Notes under the pieces: generated by a model
Database searches by the model: none
Seen by the model: the letters and a program-made list of their open reading frames with translations, nothing else
What the model was told of the DNA's origin: nothing
Shown: positions 37,886-48,181 of the stretch, one piece after another
How positions within the stretch are numbered: the stretch's first letter is position 1
Layout: each line of letters begins with the position of its first letter
Made by a program: the position numbers and the translations under genes
Source: Coriaria nepalensis
Lineage: Eukaryota; Streptophyta; Magnoliopsida; Cucurbitales; Coriariaceae
Assembly: GCA_027186245.1 (NCBI GenBank)
Contig: CP114488.1
Span: forward strand, 6,491,501-6,555,500
DNA: 64,000 nt
Direction of reading: 5' to 3'

Positions 37886-38404
37886 CAGCAAAATTGAGTA
37901 TGTCTCTCTTAAAAAGATCATGGTTAATAGGAAGATTATGTAATTGATGACGCTCTTTCCCACATGAATCTCTCTAAGTTTTTTGAATAAATTTCACGTA
38001 CATTGAATATTTTTCCTTTTTAGATTGCAAGTAGCAGAAAAACCTATTCACATTTTGATTATTTTTTATATAATGGAGAAGACAAGAATTTACTCACTAT
38101 CTTTGTATGAGAGTTACAATCCAAATTTATTCAATCAAAGTTGATGGAATCATAGACAACTTCTATCAGCTGAGTATAAGTGACATTAAATTTAACCGAA
38201 GCTCCATTCGATCCATTAGTGCTATTTCAATGTCAATACCACAAATTCTCTTTCATTTGGATTCACATTCCTTCCTTTCACTATTAAAATATATCATTAC
38301 TAAAAAGGTTTTCATTTCTTTATAAGGAAAAAAAAAATCCAAATCTATTATCTTGATTATAAAAAAGAAAGAGAATATTTGTAAGAAAAATGAATTAAAG
38401 ATTA

Positions 38405-38510
38405 TTACTCAATGGTTCGAAGTGAATCAGTAATGCTCGATTGCTCGAACCATGAAGCCATCGAGCAATTCATGGTTTGAGCAATCGAGCATCGAACTGT
38501 TGAGATTTGC
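38405..38510 (+). other. Strong inverted repeat (24-bp arms, 12-nt loop)
   Basis: The arm at 38433-38456 starts ATGCTCGATTGCTCGAACC; its complement is at 38469-38492. The single difference would be a G-U pair in RNA of the plus strand. The loop is 12 nt. Weaker pairing continues outside (around 38411 and 38493-38501). The arm itself contains two TCGA-type units. It lies within a non-coding stretch between the Mutator-like relic and the SUMO protease gene. Confidence 0.85.
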
Positions 38511-39230
38511 AACGCAAACTTAGATTTCTTGAAATTTGTACAGACCTTAGATTTCTCACTTTCTTTTACAAAACAAAATGAAAGTTCAATACAAAGAGAA
38601 AGCAACAGTTTCGATTATGATTATCCCTCAACGATCAAAAGAGTAAACAAGGAGAAAATCTTCAAACATACCGAATGAGTTTTGCAGCTCTCGACTTTCG
38701 ATTATGAAGTTGTCAAATGAATGAAATAGTACAATGAAGATCAAAAAATGGATTAAAAGTGACGAAAGAGTAAGATCGGATTATAAGAGATGAAGGAAAT
38801 TGAAGATTAATTTCTAGTTTTTTTTTTTTTTTTTGAAGTCTCGGAAAGTTACTGTGGTAGGTTTCAGTTTGAGGGAGGAGGGGGATGAGGGCAAAAGAGT
38901 AATTTCGGAGGGAGAAGTTGAGGACATTTCGGTCACATTTCATGTTTAGTTAGTTTTTTATTTTTTTTCTTATAATTAATAATAGAAAAAAAAAGGTTGA
39001 GAGTAATTGTGTCAATAAAATTTTTATGGGGGTTAGATTTTAAAATACTTATCTTGGAGAGCCTTTACCCGAATCACCGTTAACATGATGCAAGTGAATT
39101 ATATATACAGTAGCTGGAAACCAAAAAGCGCAGAACTGTAATTTCACACTGGCAGTTAGTCTTGAGCACTAGTTCCTCTGTTTCTGTTTCCAGCTTCCTG
39201 ATTCTTTGAAGCGAAAGTGATGTTCAGAAA
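38511..39230. other. Spacer in front of the SUMO protease gene; possible Mutator-type end
   Basis: There is no gene. A G/A-rich part (38840-38935), with GGGCAAAAGAGTAATTTCGG and a following AAGTTGAGGACATTTCGGTC, resembles the end regions of plant Mutator-like elements and may be the outer end of the relic at 36-38 kb. A long T-run lies at 38817-38834. Confidence 0.35.
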
Positions 39231-39243
39231 GTTGCTGCCGCAA

Positions 39244-39254
39244 AATATATATAA
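39244..39254 (+). promoter_or_regulatory. Possible TATA box of the SUMO protease gene
   Basis: ATATATATAAA lies about 80 bases before the start codon and would give a leader of roughly 50 nt. A second TATATATA is at 39100-39107 and would give a longer leader. The choice cannot be made from sequence alone. Confidence 0.4.
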
Positions 39255-39329
39255 ATTCCCAAATTTCAGTGCGACTGTCAGAGAGAGACGATCAGAATCA
39301 TCGTTCGTCGTTAAAGGCGACAACCAATA

Positions 39330-42300
39330 ATGTCGATGTTTCAAAGTGGCCGGAGAGAACACCGGAGGCCGCTTGATCTCGACTGGTACAAGTTGTTGTC
39401 CAGTCAAGACGGCGACGAGCCTCCGCCTACTCTTGCTGTCAAGTCAAATCTCACCACGACTCAGCCATTTTCGTCGTCTGTAATGGATTCCGATCATCGG
39501 CGATCATTGATAGAGCAATACAGAAGGTTTAAGGATTTTGAGTTAGAAGAGCAAATTCAGAAACGGAAGGCGACGATTGAAGAGATGGCTTTCAAACTGC
39601 CTGATAAGGGGGAAAAGCTTTACTTTGGTCTGAAGCTACTTGAGGAAGAAAAGGAACGGCGACAACTCCGACGGGTTGCAATGGTTTCTCTTTTACCCTT
39701 TTTTTTTTTTTTCATTCTTGGTGTCATTATCATTATTTTAATCTGGAATAAATACTTTGTTCTCATTGTTTAGAGAGTACTCCCCTTTTGGTTACTTAGA
39801 AAACTGAGGAAACTGCAGGAAAGAAATAGTTAGGTTAAACCTCTGTTTTCGCCCCTGCTGAAGCACGTTGCCTTTGTTTATTTGCTTTAGGAATGTCTAG
39901 GGTTTCACTTTGTAAGGTTTCTCTTCCATAAATGTAACACGTGGAGATTACCGTGGGGGATGCAAATCTGTGGTTTGGTCAATATATGGTTGTATGCTAT
40001 CTTTAAGTCTACTTTTGGAAGACATGATTGTTGGCCCAAAGAGTTTCTTATTGAAGAATTAAATCATGGTTGCTAGAAGGATTCACTTTGATTGGCACTC
40101 TCAACTGTGTCAAACGAGACATTTCGCCTTCCTGTATTTCTAATATTTCAACTGTTCTTAATCTGTATATTCATTGTCTCCTCGTTATTAACTTTGATCT
40201 TGAAGCTGTTTCCCTTATTTCATTTCTCTCTTGCAAAACGTCAGAATCATATATCATGTGTGAAAAGAAGAGTGAGGAAAAGTATGTATTTGTTAAGAAA
40301 GAAAATAGACATAGAAAGGACATTGGCTGCACAATTTGAGTGGTTTTGGAATATATATATTTTCATTTAAACAATATTGAATATCGGGGATGCCATTATG
40401 TTATCTTGCTAGCTGCATCAGCTACGTAGTTCTTTTGTTGGTAGCTGATGATTGTTATCAATGTTTTAATTTCTATTGAGATTTCTTGTGGTTTTCCATA
40501 AACAGGAAGCTGTTGGATGTGACAAGCTCACAAAATCCAGTAGTCACGGTAACGTTCTGCGGTTATTTAATATCTACGCTGGTTATATATTAGATGATAA
40601 ATTAGAATCAAATGATGAATATATGAAAATTCTGTCTTGTCATATTCCCCCACTTCACCACCCATCCACCCCCCGCGGGAGTCAAGTACACAATTTTCTT
40701 AAAAGATAAGCACACAAATTCAGTCTTGTCATTTTCTCTACCCTGGAATAGATATGGTTCTCATAATTTCTTGGTATGGGTTCACCAGTTCACCCTGTAT
40801 AAGAATATGAATCTTGTTTAGTAGGTGCCTTGAGGAATGACAATAAGCAAGAGACCATTCAATCTCAACATGTCCCAAAATCCTCATTTGCTTTTTATTT
40901 ATCTCGGAAGATAGATGAAAAGGTATGGCGCTGCATTGAGCATTTCTGTTTACCTTATTAGGTGAATTTTTTGCTGGTTTCCTTAATTGCTTTGATTCAT
41001 TCTTTAATCATTAAGCAGACAAGTGGTAGTACAGTGAGGGCATTTGATAAGGAACTATCAATTTTGGGGCGTTCTGACCACCAAGAGACAAATTATAATA
41101 GGAAGTTATCACCAAAGAGAAGGCATATTGGCAGATCATCATCTAGACAACAATCCTTTAAATCCTCTTGGGGCTTTTTTCATCATGAAGAAAAAAATGC
41201 TTTTCTAAAAGGTCATCACAAGGGCAGAGCTTCTTCTACAAATTCTCTTCAAAATCTCAATGGGACCTTGTCCAGGTACTTATCCTTAAGTACTTTTCCT
41301 TTATGTCATCCTTCAATTTTTCCCATTTAATTGTCTGGAGTGACATTTTGAAGTCTAGGCTATGCTTGCCCCATCTAGGAATGTCAAGTGCTATTTTGTT
41401 CAGTTGTATTTTACGGTAATTTAAAATTTTGAATTATTTTTTTTCCTTTCCCCCTTGGTATTTTGGATTGACAAAATGTTAGATTACTTTTCCTGGTGTA
41501 TGATCAAGGTGTTTGTTTATATCATTTTTACTTTGTCATTGTATTATAAGTATATATCTTCATTATTTTCACTAGTTACAAACAAAATGAGCGAGGCAAA
41601 TTGGAATGTTCATAGTACTGCCTTAGAAACTTATTTTTATTGGAAAATTAATATTCTAATATACCCTTTCAAGGCAATGTTCAGTGAGTAGGTTGTCTGA
41701 GTCTAATGTCTCATACTAAAATGATTGAAAGCCACTTTTGAAGATGCAATTCATTATTCAGGAGTTTATTAGATTTTTACTTTTCCTCATTCACTTGTTA
41801 TTTTCTTTTCTAAGTTTATGGAGATTTTATCCTCTTATTATTTTGTTGTTCTTTCTCTTGTGAGGTTATTAGATTACTGGGGCTTGTGTATTTGCTTCTT
41901 TAGTTCATCTGTTCTGATGGGCAGACAAGTAGGTTAGAATGGGACTGATGGATCTGGTGTAAATGATAAGGCCCTCTACCAGATTGATTAATTTAATATG
42001 TTTAGTTGTCTCTACTAGGTTTTTTCACATCCAAATTGACCTAACTTATGTAATTGCACATTTGATACCTTCTTTTTTCCTTCATTCCTTTAACTGCAGG
42101 AAGGATAATCTGCAAGTCCAACATTCTATGGATTTTAGGCCTGGGAAGGTATGTATATTTCTTATACTTACATTGAAAAAGCATGGAAATATCAAATGTA
42201 AACAGTTAATGTCGTATCATTTGATATAAGCCATATTGGTAAAGTTTTAGCCTATCAGGGCTAGGGTTTATAAGCGTATTTTACATCAGTCACATTAAAA

Positions 42301-45300
42301 TCTTGATTGCATTCTGCTCATCAGTTGCATTAGATGACCACATTAGTCTGTGCTCTCTTCTCTTTCCTACTTCTATCTTTCTATGTTATTTGGTCAACAG
42401 TCACCAGAAATTGTCAAAGGTCACTGTATTTGTCAGAGAAAAGGTCTGTTATTCAAGATGCTATTCTGATATATCACTACTATACCCCCCCCCCTCCCCT
42501 CTCTCCTCTCTCGCTCTTAGTTGCAATCATAAGGATTTTAGTGTTTCATTGACTGTAATTAAATCTTAATTACTTGATACGGTAGTGGTCATCTTTTGTA
42601 AATCCATTGATTGTGTTATTCGATATTATTTCGTTTAACATGTTAGTACATAAAGTAAAATCAGCACGAGTAAATCAAATGGTGCATTTCATGTTTCCTA
42701 CAAAAATTTTGTTAGACGCTTCATATTGATTCAGCTGTCACAATTTTGGATTCCAAGTGCTTCCACTTGTCTGAAGTTCACTCACATCTGCTTAGATGTC
42801 CATTAGAAAGAAAGACTTGGTATCAGTCTTTCCCAGTGGTAAATAATATTGGCCTCTTGAATTGCTCCCGAAACATGGTATTTATTTCACTTGAAGAATA
42901 GGAGGAAATAGTAGCTCCATGAAGGGTTAATAGATATGGACTGGGTTTACTAGTACTCTTGTTTCTTTGGAATATAAATTTTGACAATGTATTGATGCGA
43001 CTGTATCTTGTGGTAGTAATAGATGATATGCATTAGGGTGAGTGGTTGAATCTAGGAAAGATTCTATGGAACCAAGTGTTTTTAGATTGATTTTCCGGCA
43101 CATACTCTAGTTCTGCATTCAATCCTCATTTTTTGCAACCTTGGACCTATCAAAGAAACAATCACACCTACTAGAGTACATAGGGTACATGAACAGTCAT
43201 GGTGGCAGAATGAAGGTTGTCTTAGCTGGAGAAACTTGTAACTTCAATGTAGTTATAGGCTCCTGATAAGGGATTAGAATACTGTTTTGGGTCTCCTGCA
43301 AAAACCATGTTTATGTTTCTGTCCTTATTGATGCTTTCATTATCAGAATCAGCCCTGATATTACCTCTACAGGGTTCAATTATTGTTGATTTGGACGAGG
43401 ATGAACCCCAGCGCATAGAGGAAACAGAGGACATAGATGAGTGGTAACTTGCAATTGTTTCATCTTTAGCTGATATTTTCTTTAGTTCATCGTAAATTAA
43501 TATATTCTATTAATGCCTTTTCAGTATAAAGGAGACTAAGATCTACTACCCTTCAAGGTACATCATGTGATTTTAGTGGACATTATGGTATTTTTTTTAT
43601 ACCTTTTGTAGAAAGACTTCGTTTAAGTACTTAACCTTGGTTACTACTTAGTAGTATAAGATATTAGTGGTTAATATTGACACAGGGATGATCCAGAATT
43701 TGTTGAAATTTGTTATGAAGACATAAAGTGCCTTGGTCCCGAGAGCTATTTCACATCAAATATTATGAACTTCTATATAAGGTTAGTTTACTGAGAAACT
43801 TCTTTAATTTGCTGTGATAATTATTGCTTAACATCTTCTACCTTGACTTCTACCTAACTTCGGCAAGGCATGGGAATATTAATAGAAAAATGTCCATGCT
43901 ACCTTTCAAATTTTGTAACTCATCTTTCCCAATTATATTTGCATGCAGTGCCTTTTGGTGTTCAAGGTATTACTTTTGAGTTCCATGTTTAATAATTTCT
44001 GGCTTGTCTTTTAGATATCTACAGCAGCACACCTCTCCAACTAATAGGGCTATACATGATTATCACTTTTTCAATACCTACTTTTATCAAAAGCTCCAAA
44101 ACGCTGTCTCATACAAGGTAAAAATTGCTCTTTGTTTCTTCGAGTGCCGCAAATTTTTCCTAAATGTGTCCTCCAATGCCGCCCCCCCCAAAATCTAATG
44201 TATAGGGTAGCGATAAGGATGAGTTTTTTGTCAAGTTCAGAAGGTGGTGGAAAGGTGTCGATATATTTCAGAAGGCATATATTCTCATTCCAATTCACCA
44301 GGAGTAAGTTGTCCTCTATTAATTTTACACATATATAATTTTATAAATAATAGGCTAACTTATGTTTGAGTTGTTAAGATCTAATCCTCTGTTTGCCAAT
44401 GAGTTTGAAATTCTATTGAAACTCCTACTTCCATTTGGGTCTTCAAAATGTCGAAAATGTCTTTTTTAATGTTCGTTGCCGACGTTCCAGTTTTCATTCA
44501 CAATCTTGCCAATTTGGAACCGGGTGGGGGCTATATATATCACACCCTTGGAGGACTTTTGATTTGTATATCGTTCTGACAGATTTATAACCAAGTATTC
44601 CATCCCCGAACCCGTTTTCTTTCTGTTATTTGAATAACCCATAAGAGGAATTATGATTCTTTTACTGTTCTGATGGATTCAGTGTTCATTGGAGCTTGGT
44701 GATTATTTGTATTCCTGACAAGGAAGATGAATCCGGACCCATTATACTTCATTTAGATTCGTTGGCATTTCACTCAAGCAGATCTATTTTTAGTGAGATT
44801 AAAAGGTGAGATGCAATATTAATTATTATATCGTAGTACCATATTTAAAACTTCTGAACCAATTGATTTGTACAAGGTATATTCTCGGAACTCTTTCATA
44901 TAAACTGTTTATCTTTAGCTTTGTGATAGAAGAATGGCGCTATTCGGATAAAAAAATGGCGTATTCAAATCTTCCAATTGCTGATAGAATATGGAAAAAT
45001 CTTCCTCGCAGAATAGAAGATAATGTTATCGTGGTACACTTTTTTTTTCCCCCTTCCATTTCTCTTAAGCTTTCTACCAAACATAGTACGGGGGAAAAAA
45101 TTGTTTTCCCCAGATAATGTTACTACTTTTTTTCTCACTTTTGTGCTAGGCTTTGTACATTGTCTTAATATATTCCATGTTTACTATTTCCAGGTTCCGC
45201 AACAAAAGAACGATTATGATTGTGGTCTTTTCGTACTTTACTTCATGGAACGCTTTATCGAAGAGGCTCCACAGAGGCTGAAAAATAAAGATTTAGCAAT

Positions 45301-45513
45301 GGTATTTTCTGCTGATACATAGTACCTCCAATGGAATTTTTTTTTTTTTCCCCTTCCACATAAACTAATTCAATGCTGCGACACTTTTTGCTCGTAAATT
45401 TTTATACCAAGTTTGGGAAGCAATGGTTCAAACCTGAGCAGGCCTCGAGCTTGAGAGTGAAGATCAAGAAATTGCTCAAAGAAGAATTTCAAAAGTGTCC
45501 CATTGAAGAATGA
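39330..45513 (+). CDS. ULP1D: Ubiquitin-like-specific (SUMO) protease, OTS/ULP1D type, 14 exons, 549 aa
   Basis: These cysteine proteases cut SUMO from target proteins, mostly in the nucleus; in Arabidopsis the OTS1/OTS2 pair acts in salt and hormone responses. Exons: 39330-39683, 40506-40548, 40825-40922, 41019-41275, 42100-42148, 43373-43443, 43525-43557, 43686-43781, 44015-44117, 44206-44303, 44683-44805, 44919-45033, 45194-45301, 45412-45513 (stop TGA). All are in phase; the sum is 1650 bp. The N-terminal half is charged and disordered, with LPDKGEKLYFGLKLLEEEKERRQ typical of this subgroup and a basic region KLSPKRRHIGR. The C48 peptidase domain runs from about residue 300 to 535. The catalytic set is visible: H403 (DVHWS), D426 (HLDS), Q484 (PQQKND) and C490 (DYDCG). 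The RRWWKG and WKNLPRRI segments also match. ULP1C is the closest alternative name. Confidence 0.93.
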
Positions 45514-45892
45514 ATGAATTTTTGCCCCTCTCACCAAAAGATGGAGGAGAAAGAAGACTGCTAATTCTCTGTATAGGCGTGATTGCTGTTGTGCTCGATT
45601 AATCATACACGAGGTAGAGTGAGATGACCTTTTTCTTTTTCTTTTTCCTGTATAGGTGGAAAAGACTTAACGAAATGAGAAAAAAAGTGAACAAACTACT
45701 GATTAAAATTTCCTTTGGCGATTTAGAAGCCCCCTTGATGTGGATTATGTTGCGTTGGGGATCGTAAAGAAAGTTGGCCATTTCACTGTTGTTGTGAAGG
45801 AATTGTAAGCTCAAAGCGAATCCAACTTTCAATTAATATGTATATGATCAACTTTTCAAATTTTTTTTTCCCTCTAAACCAAAGGACTTTAG
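45514..45892. other. Probable 3' UTR of the SUMO protease gene and spacer
   Basis: No coding sequence was recognised. T-rich runs at 45336-45351 and 45857-45871 flank the area. Transcription could run on into the repeat-like block that follows. Confidence 0.4.
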
Positions 45893-45935
45893 CAATCCTT
45901 GGCATGATAACATACCTCATCGTCAATGACTCGCA
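45893..45935 (-). pseudogene. Copy of part of exon 11 of the nearby HD-domain gene
   Basis: These 43 bases match 49839-49881 in the same orientation with four differences by eye. The source is exon 11 (49840-49895) of the SAMHD1-like gene; the copy starts one base outside the exon's donor side and stops inside the exon. Neighbouring intron sequence is not shared. The copied codons cover the stretch around IDDEICYRAKD. Confidence 0.8.
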
Positions 45936-46405
45936 CGATAAACATATCCTAAGCTCTTCTTCATGGAAGCAGATGAGTGTGATAACGAATTGCTTGAGAA
46001 GAAATCACATGAGAAAAGTGGCATCGGGTGAACTTTGGAAGAATTGCTGCCTTCCCTAACCTTGTGGACAAGTTTTTTTCAAAGAGAGGAGTATTGTATC
46101 GAGCTATTATTATTGAAGGACTACGATTAGACCTGAAGATAAAACAGAGACCGTTGGATTAACTCAAGTATCATGTGAGGCGCACGTGATTCATTAAACA
46201 GAATTCAAGTTAGGTTAGTTCGTTAGTTCGTTAGATAAAATTGAAAAAATAGGACAAAACTAGAAGAGAAAGCATTCTGATTGATTTGTAAAGTTAGCGA
46301 AAGCTGCTTGTAAAGGAGTTTGATTTCCCTCGAAGAAATCCAGTAATACAATTCGGTTCCGTCTATCGCAATTTACCATGTTTGACTATGTTCTCTAACA
46401 ATTGC
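45936..46405 (+). mobile_element. Possible 3' end of an LTR retrotransposon (pol tail and LTR)
   Basis: From about 46040 one frame reads a FPNLVDKFFSKRGVLYRAI-like string that loosely resembles the end of gypsy polyproteins. The part 46171-46400 ends GTTCTCTAACA followed by ATTG, similar to an LTR end plus the start of a primer-binding site. It includes a short TTAGTTCG triplication and a CAGTAATACAATTCGG stretch as often seen near plant LTR poly(A) sites. No second LTR or target duplication was found. Evidence is weak. Confidence 0.3.
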
Positions 46406-47395
46406 AAGTGAGATTGTTACACCTGCAAGAAGAAAACATACATTTAGTCCTGCAAAGAAACAGAGAGTTATAAAAGATTGAAACGGAATGTCAGACAGAC
46501 GAAAGAGCAGCGACTGAATTGAATGAAAAAGAGAGAAGACGGATGATTATGATAGAGCTGTTGGGACGGAGGGCAGCTTCTGCGTAGGTCACGGCGAGAT
46601 AACTTCATGAAATCGTCTGTCTTAGCCGCGAAGTTCATAGTGAGAGAACTTCGTGGAATCACCTGTTTTGGCCAGAAAAAAACAAAAAAAAATTAAGATC
46701 CGATGGCCAGGGATTTATACTGAATTTTTTAGAATGATTTCAAGATTGGAAAAGCCTATTACTTATGTCCGTTATTATATTTTTATACTCTAAAGTTTTA
46801 CTCTACTTTTATGTTTCCGTTATCATTACACCTACAGATCTTTATTGCTCAGATGAAAATTAAATTTTTTAATATTTAAAAGATAAAAAGAATAAGAGAG
46901 AAAATATTTAAGATGTGCTTTTTTTTGTTATCAACAATTTTCCTTCTCTTTCCTTGAAGACAATGTGATAAATTTTATTGTTCACTTAATCACGTTGTGT
47001 TGTTGAAGAAGATGGTGGTTAAATTATGATCTAGGACCTGTTTCTTTTTCATTCTGCTGTTATGTAGTTATAATGGACATTTGAAAAGGAAGGGACGAAG
47101 CTCAAATTTTAACGTACATTTTACTACCTTTATTGGAAATTAGGCCCATGTCTGTCTTCCTTCTAACTGGTTTCTCTTGATGGGTGGGGCGGGGGATAGT
47201 AATTAGTATGGTGCTTGAAATATCTATAATTTGTACTTTGTAGGGCTGGATTAGACGAGTCGAAATCTAATGTGCGATTCTAAATGGGGATGACTCGTCA
47301 AATTGTCACTGCCTCGTACAGTCATGAATTGATGTACGAGTCATCAATTGATGAAGTATTTGTACAATAGAGTTGATCACTTCTATTTATATCGA
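46406..47395. other. Spacer, no gene seen
   Basis: A diverged 37-bp repeat pair lies at 46596-46632 and 46642-46678 (GAGATAACTTCATG / GAGAGAACTTCGTG heads). The 64-codon minus-strand frame 46662-46468 covers these repeats and lacks a family motif. Confidence 0.5.
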
Positions 47396-47399
47396 CTTT

Positions 47400-47473
47400 G
47401 TTTCCTTTCCTTTTCTTTTCTTTTCTTTTCTTTTCTTTTCTTTTCTTTTCTTTTCTTTTCTTTTCTTTTCTTT
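47400..47473 (+). repeat. (TTTTC)n pentanucleotide microsatellite
   Basis: About 13-14 units of CTTTT follow each other without visible interruption from roughly 47405 to 47471. Such long pure runs are expected to vary in length. Confidence 0.95.
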
Positions 47474-48181
47474 CTTCTTACCCACTAATTTTCAAGTTCT
47501 GTAAAAAATCCATGTGCCTAATGCACTTGTATTAAATAAAATATTTTTTTTCAGACTGTATTTATAATAAATCGATTAATGTTAATTATATTATACAAAT
47601 ATTTATAATAAATCATATCATAAATCAATATTGTACATAGTTGAGAGATATCAACTCACTACAGATTATCCAATAATTTTTCATTAGAGAATATAAATAC
47701 AAGCAACTTATATTAAGACAATAGAACTATATGAAAATGGCTAAAAACACTTCTAATTGTCAATTTACCCAAACAAAAGAGGGAAAAAGCGGGCCATAAT
47801 TGGCAGCAAGTTCATTACTAGTAAACCCCAAACAATGGAATTCAAAGGAGTTGATCATTTTAAATTTTATTTTTCCAAACAGATACAACAAGTTATTTTC
47901 TAAACTTCCTTAGTAAGAAAGGAAAATGATCGATCCGAATCTCAATTCCGGGTCATACCTTATTTTCCTACTCATGAACTTCAGTTAGATAAAGCTCAAT
48001 TATTGCTCTTTGATAACTCCCTACAAGAAATCTGTTTGTAACTCCTGAGGTGTAGTTCATACATTATTAACAAAGACCATGGGACAGATCCGAGAACAAC
48101 TGAACAAGCATATTTACATTTTTCTTTTTCTCCTGCTAAACCGGTAAGGACTTTTAATCAAGAAACGTGTCTTATTATTGA
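47474..48181. other. AT-rich spacer behind the HD-domain gene
   Basis: No ORF, RNA gene or clear repeat was recognised. The part next to 48181 should contain the 3' UTR of the minus-strand gene. Confidence 0.5.

Larger units (their letters stand above)
36041..37965 (-). pseudogene. Mutator-like (MURA) transposase, frameshifted
   Basis: Reading from 37965 down on the minus strand, the usual order of parts is visible. There is an Asp/Glu-rich N-terminus (37940-37740), a PNYQ and HTCNL / DHRQA region with the N-terminal zinc-binding motif (37330-37110), and NPGSVVILKT (about 36930). RVIYIDITFLKYKYK follows (about 36830-36785), with the first catalytic Asp, then DDNNQLYPI. HGICMRHLRQNIK lies at about 36605-36560, then WSRSHLNGDRYN (36410-36375). 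Last is a worn SWIM-like segment (36340-36260). Many stops and shifts exist, for example after 36855 and 36745, so no active protein can be made. TIR-like flanks were not identified with certainty. Confidence 0.85.

Noticed and set aside
38405..38605. 66-codon minus-strand frame across the hairpin
   Set aside because: It is made by the inverted repeat itself and has no homologue that I can recognise.
45838..46059. 73-codon plus-strand frame across the exon-11 copy
   Set aside because: The copied exon would be read in antisense here, so the frame is a by-product.
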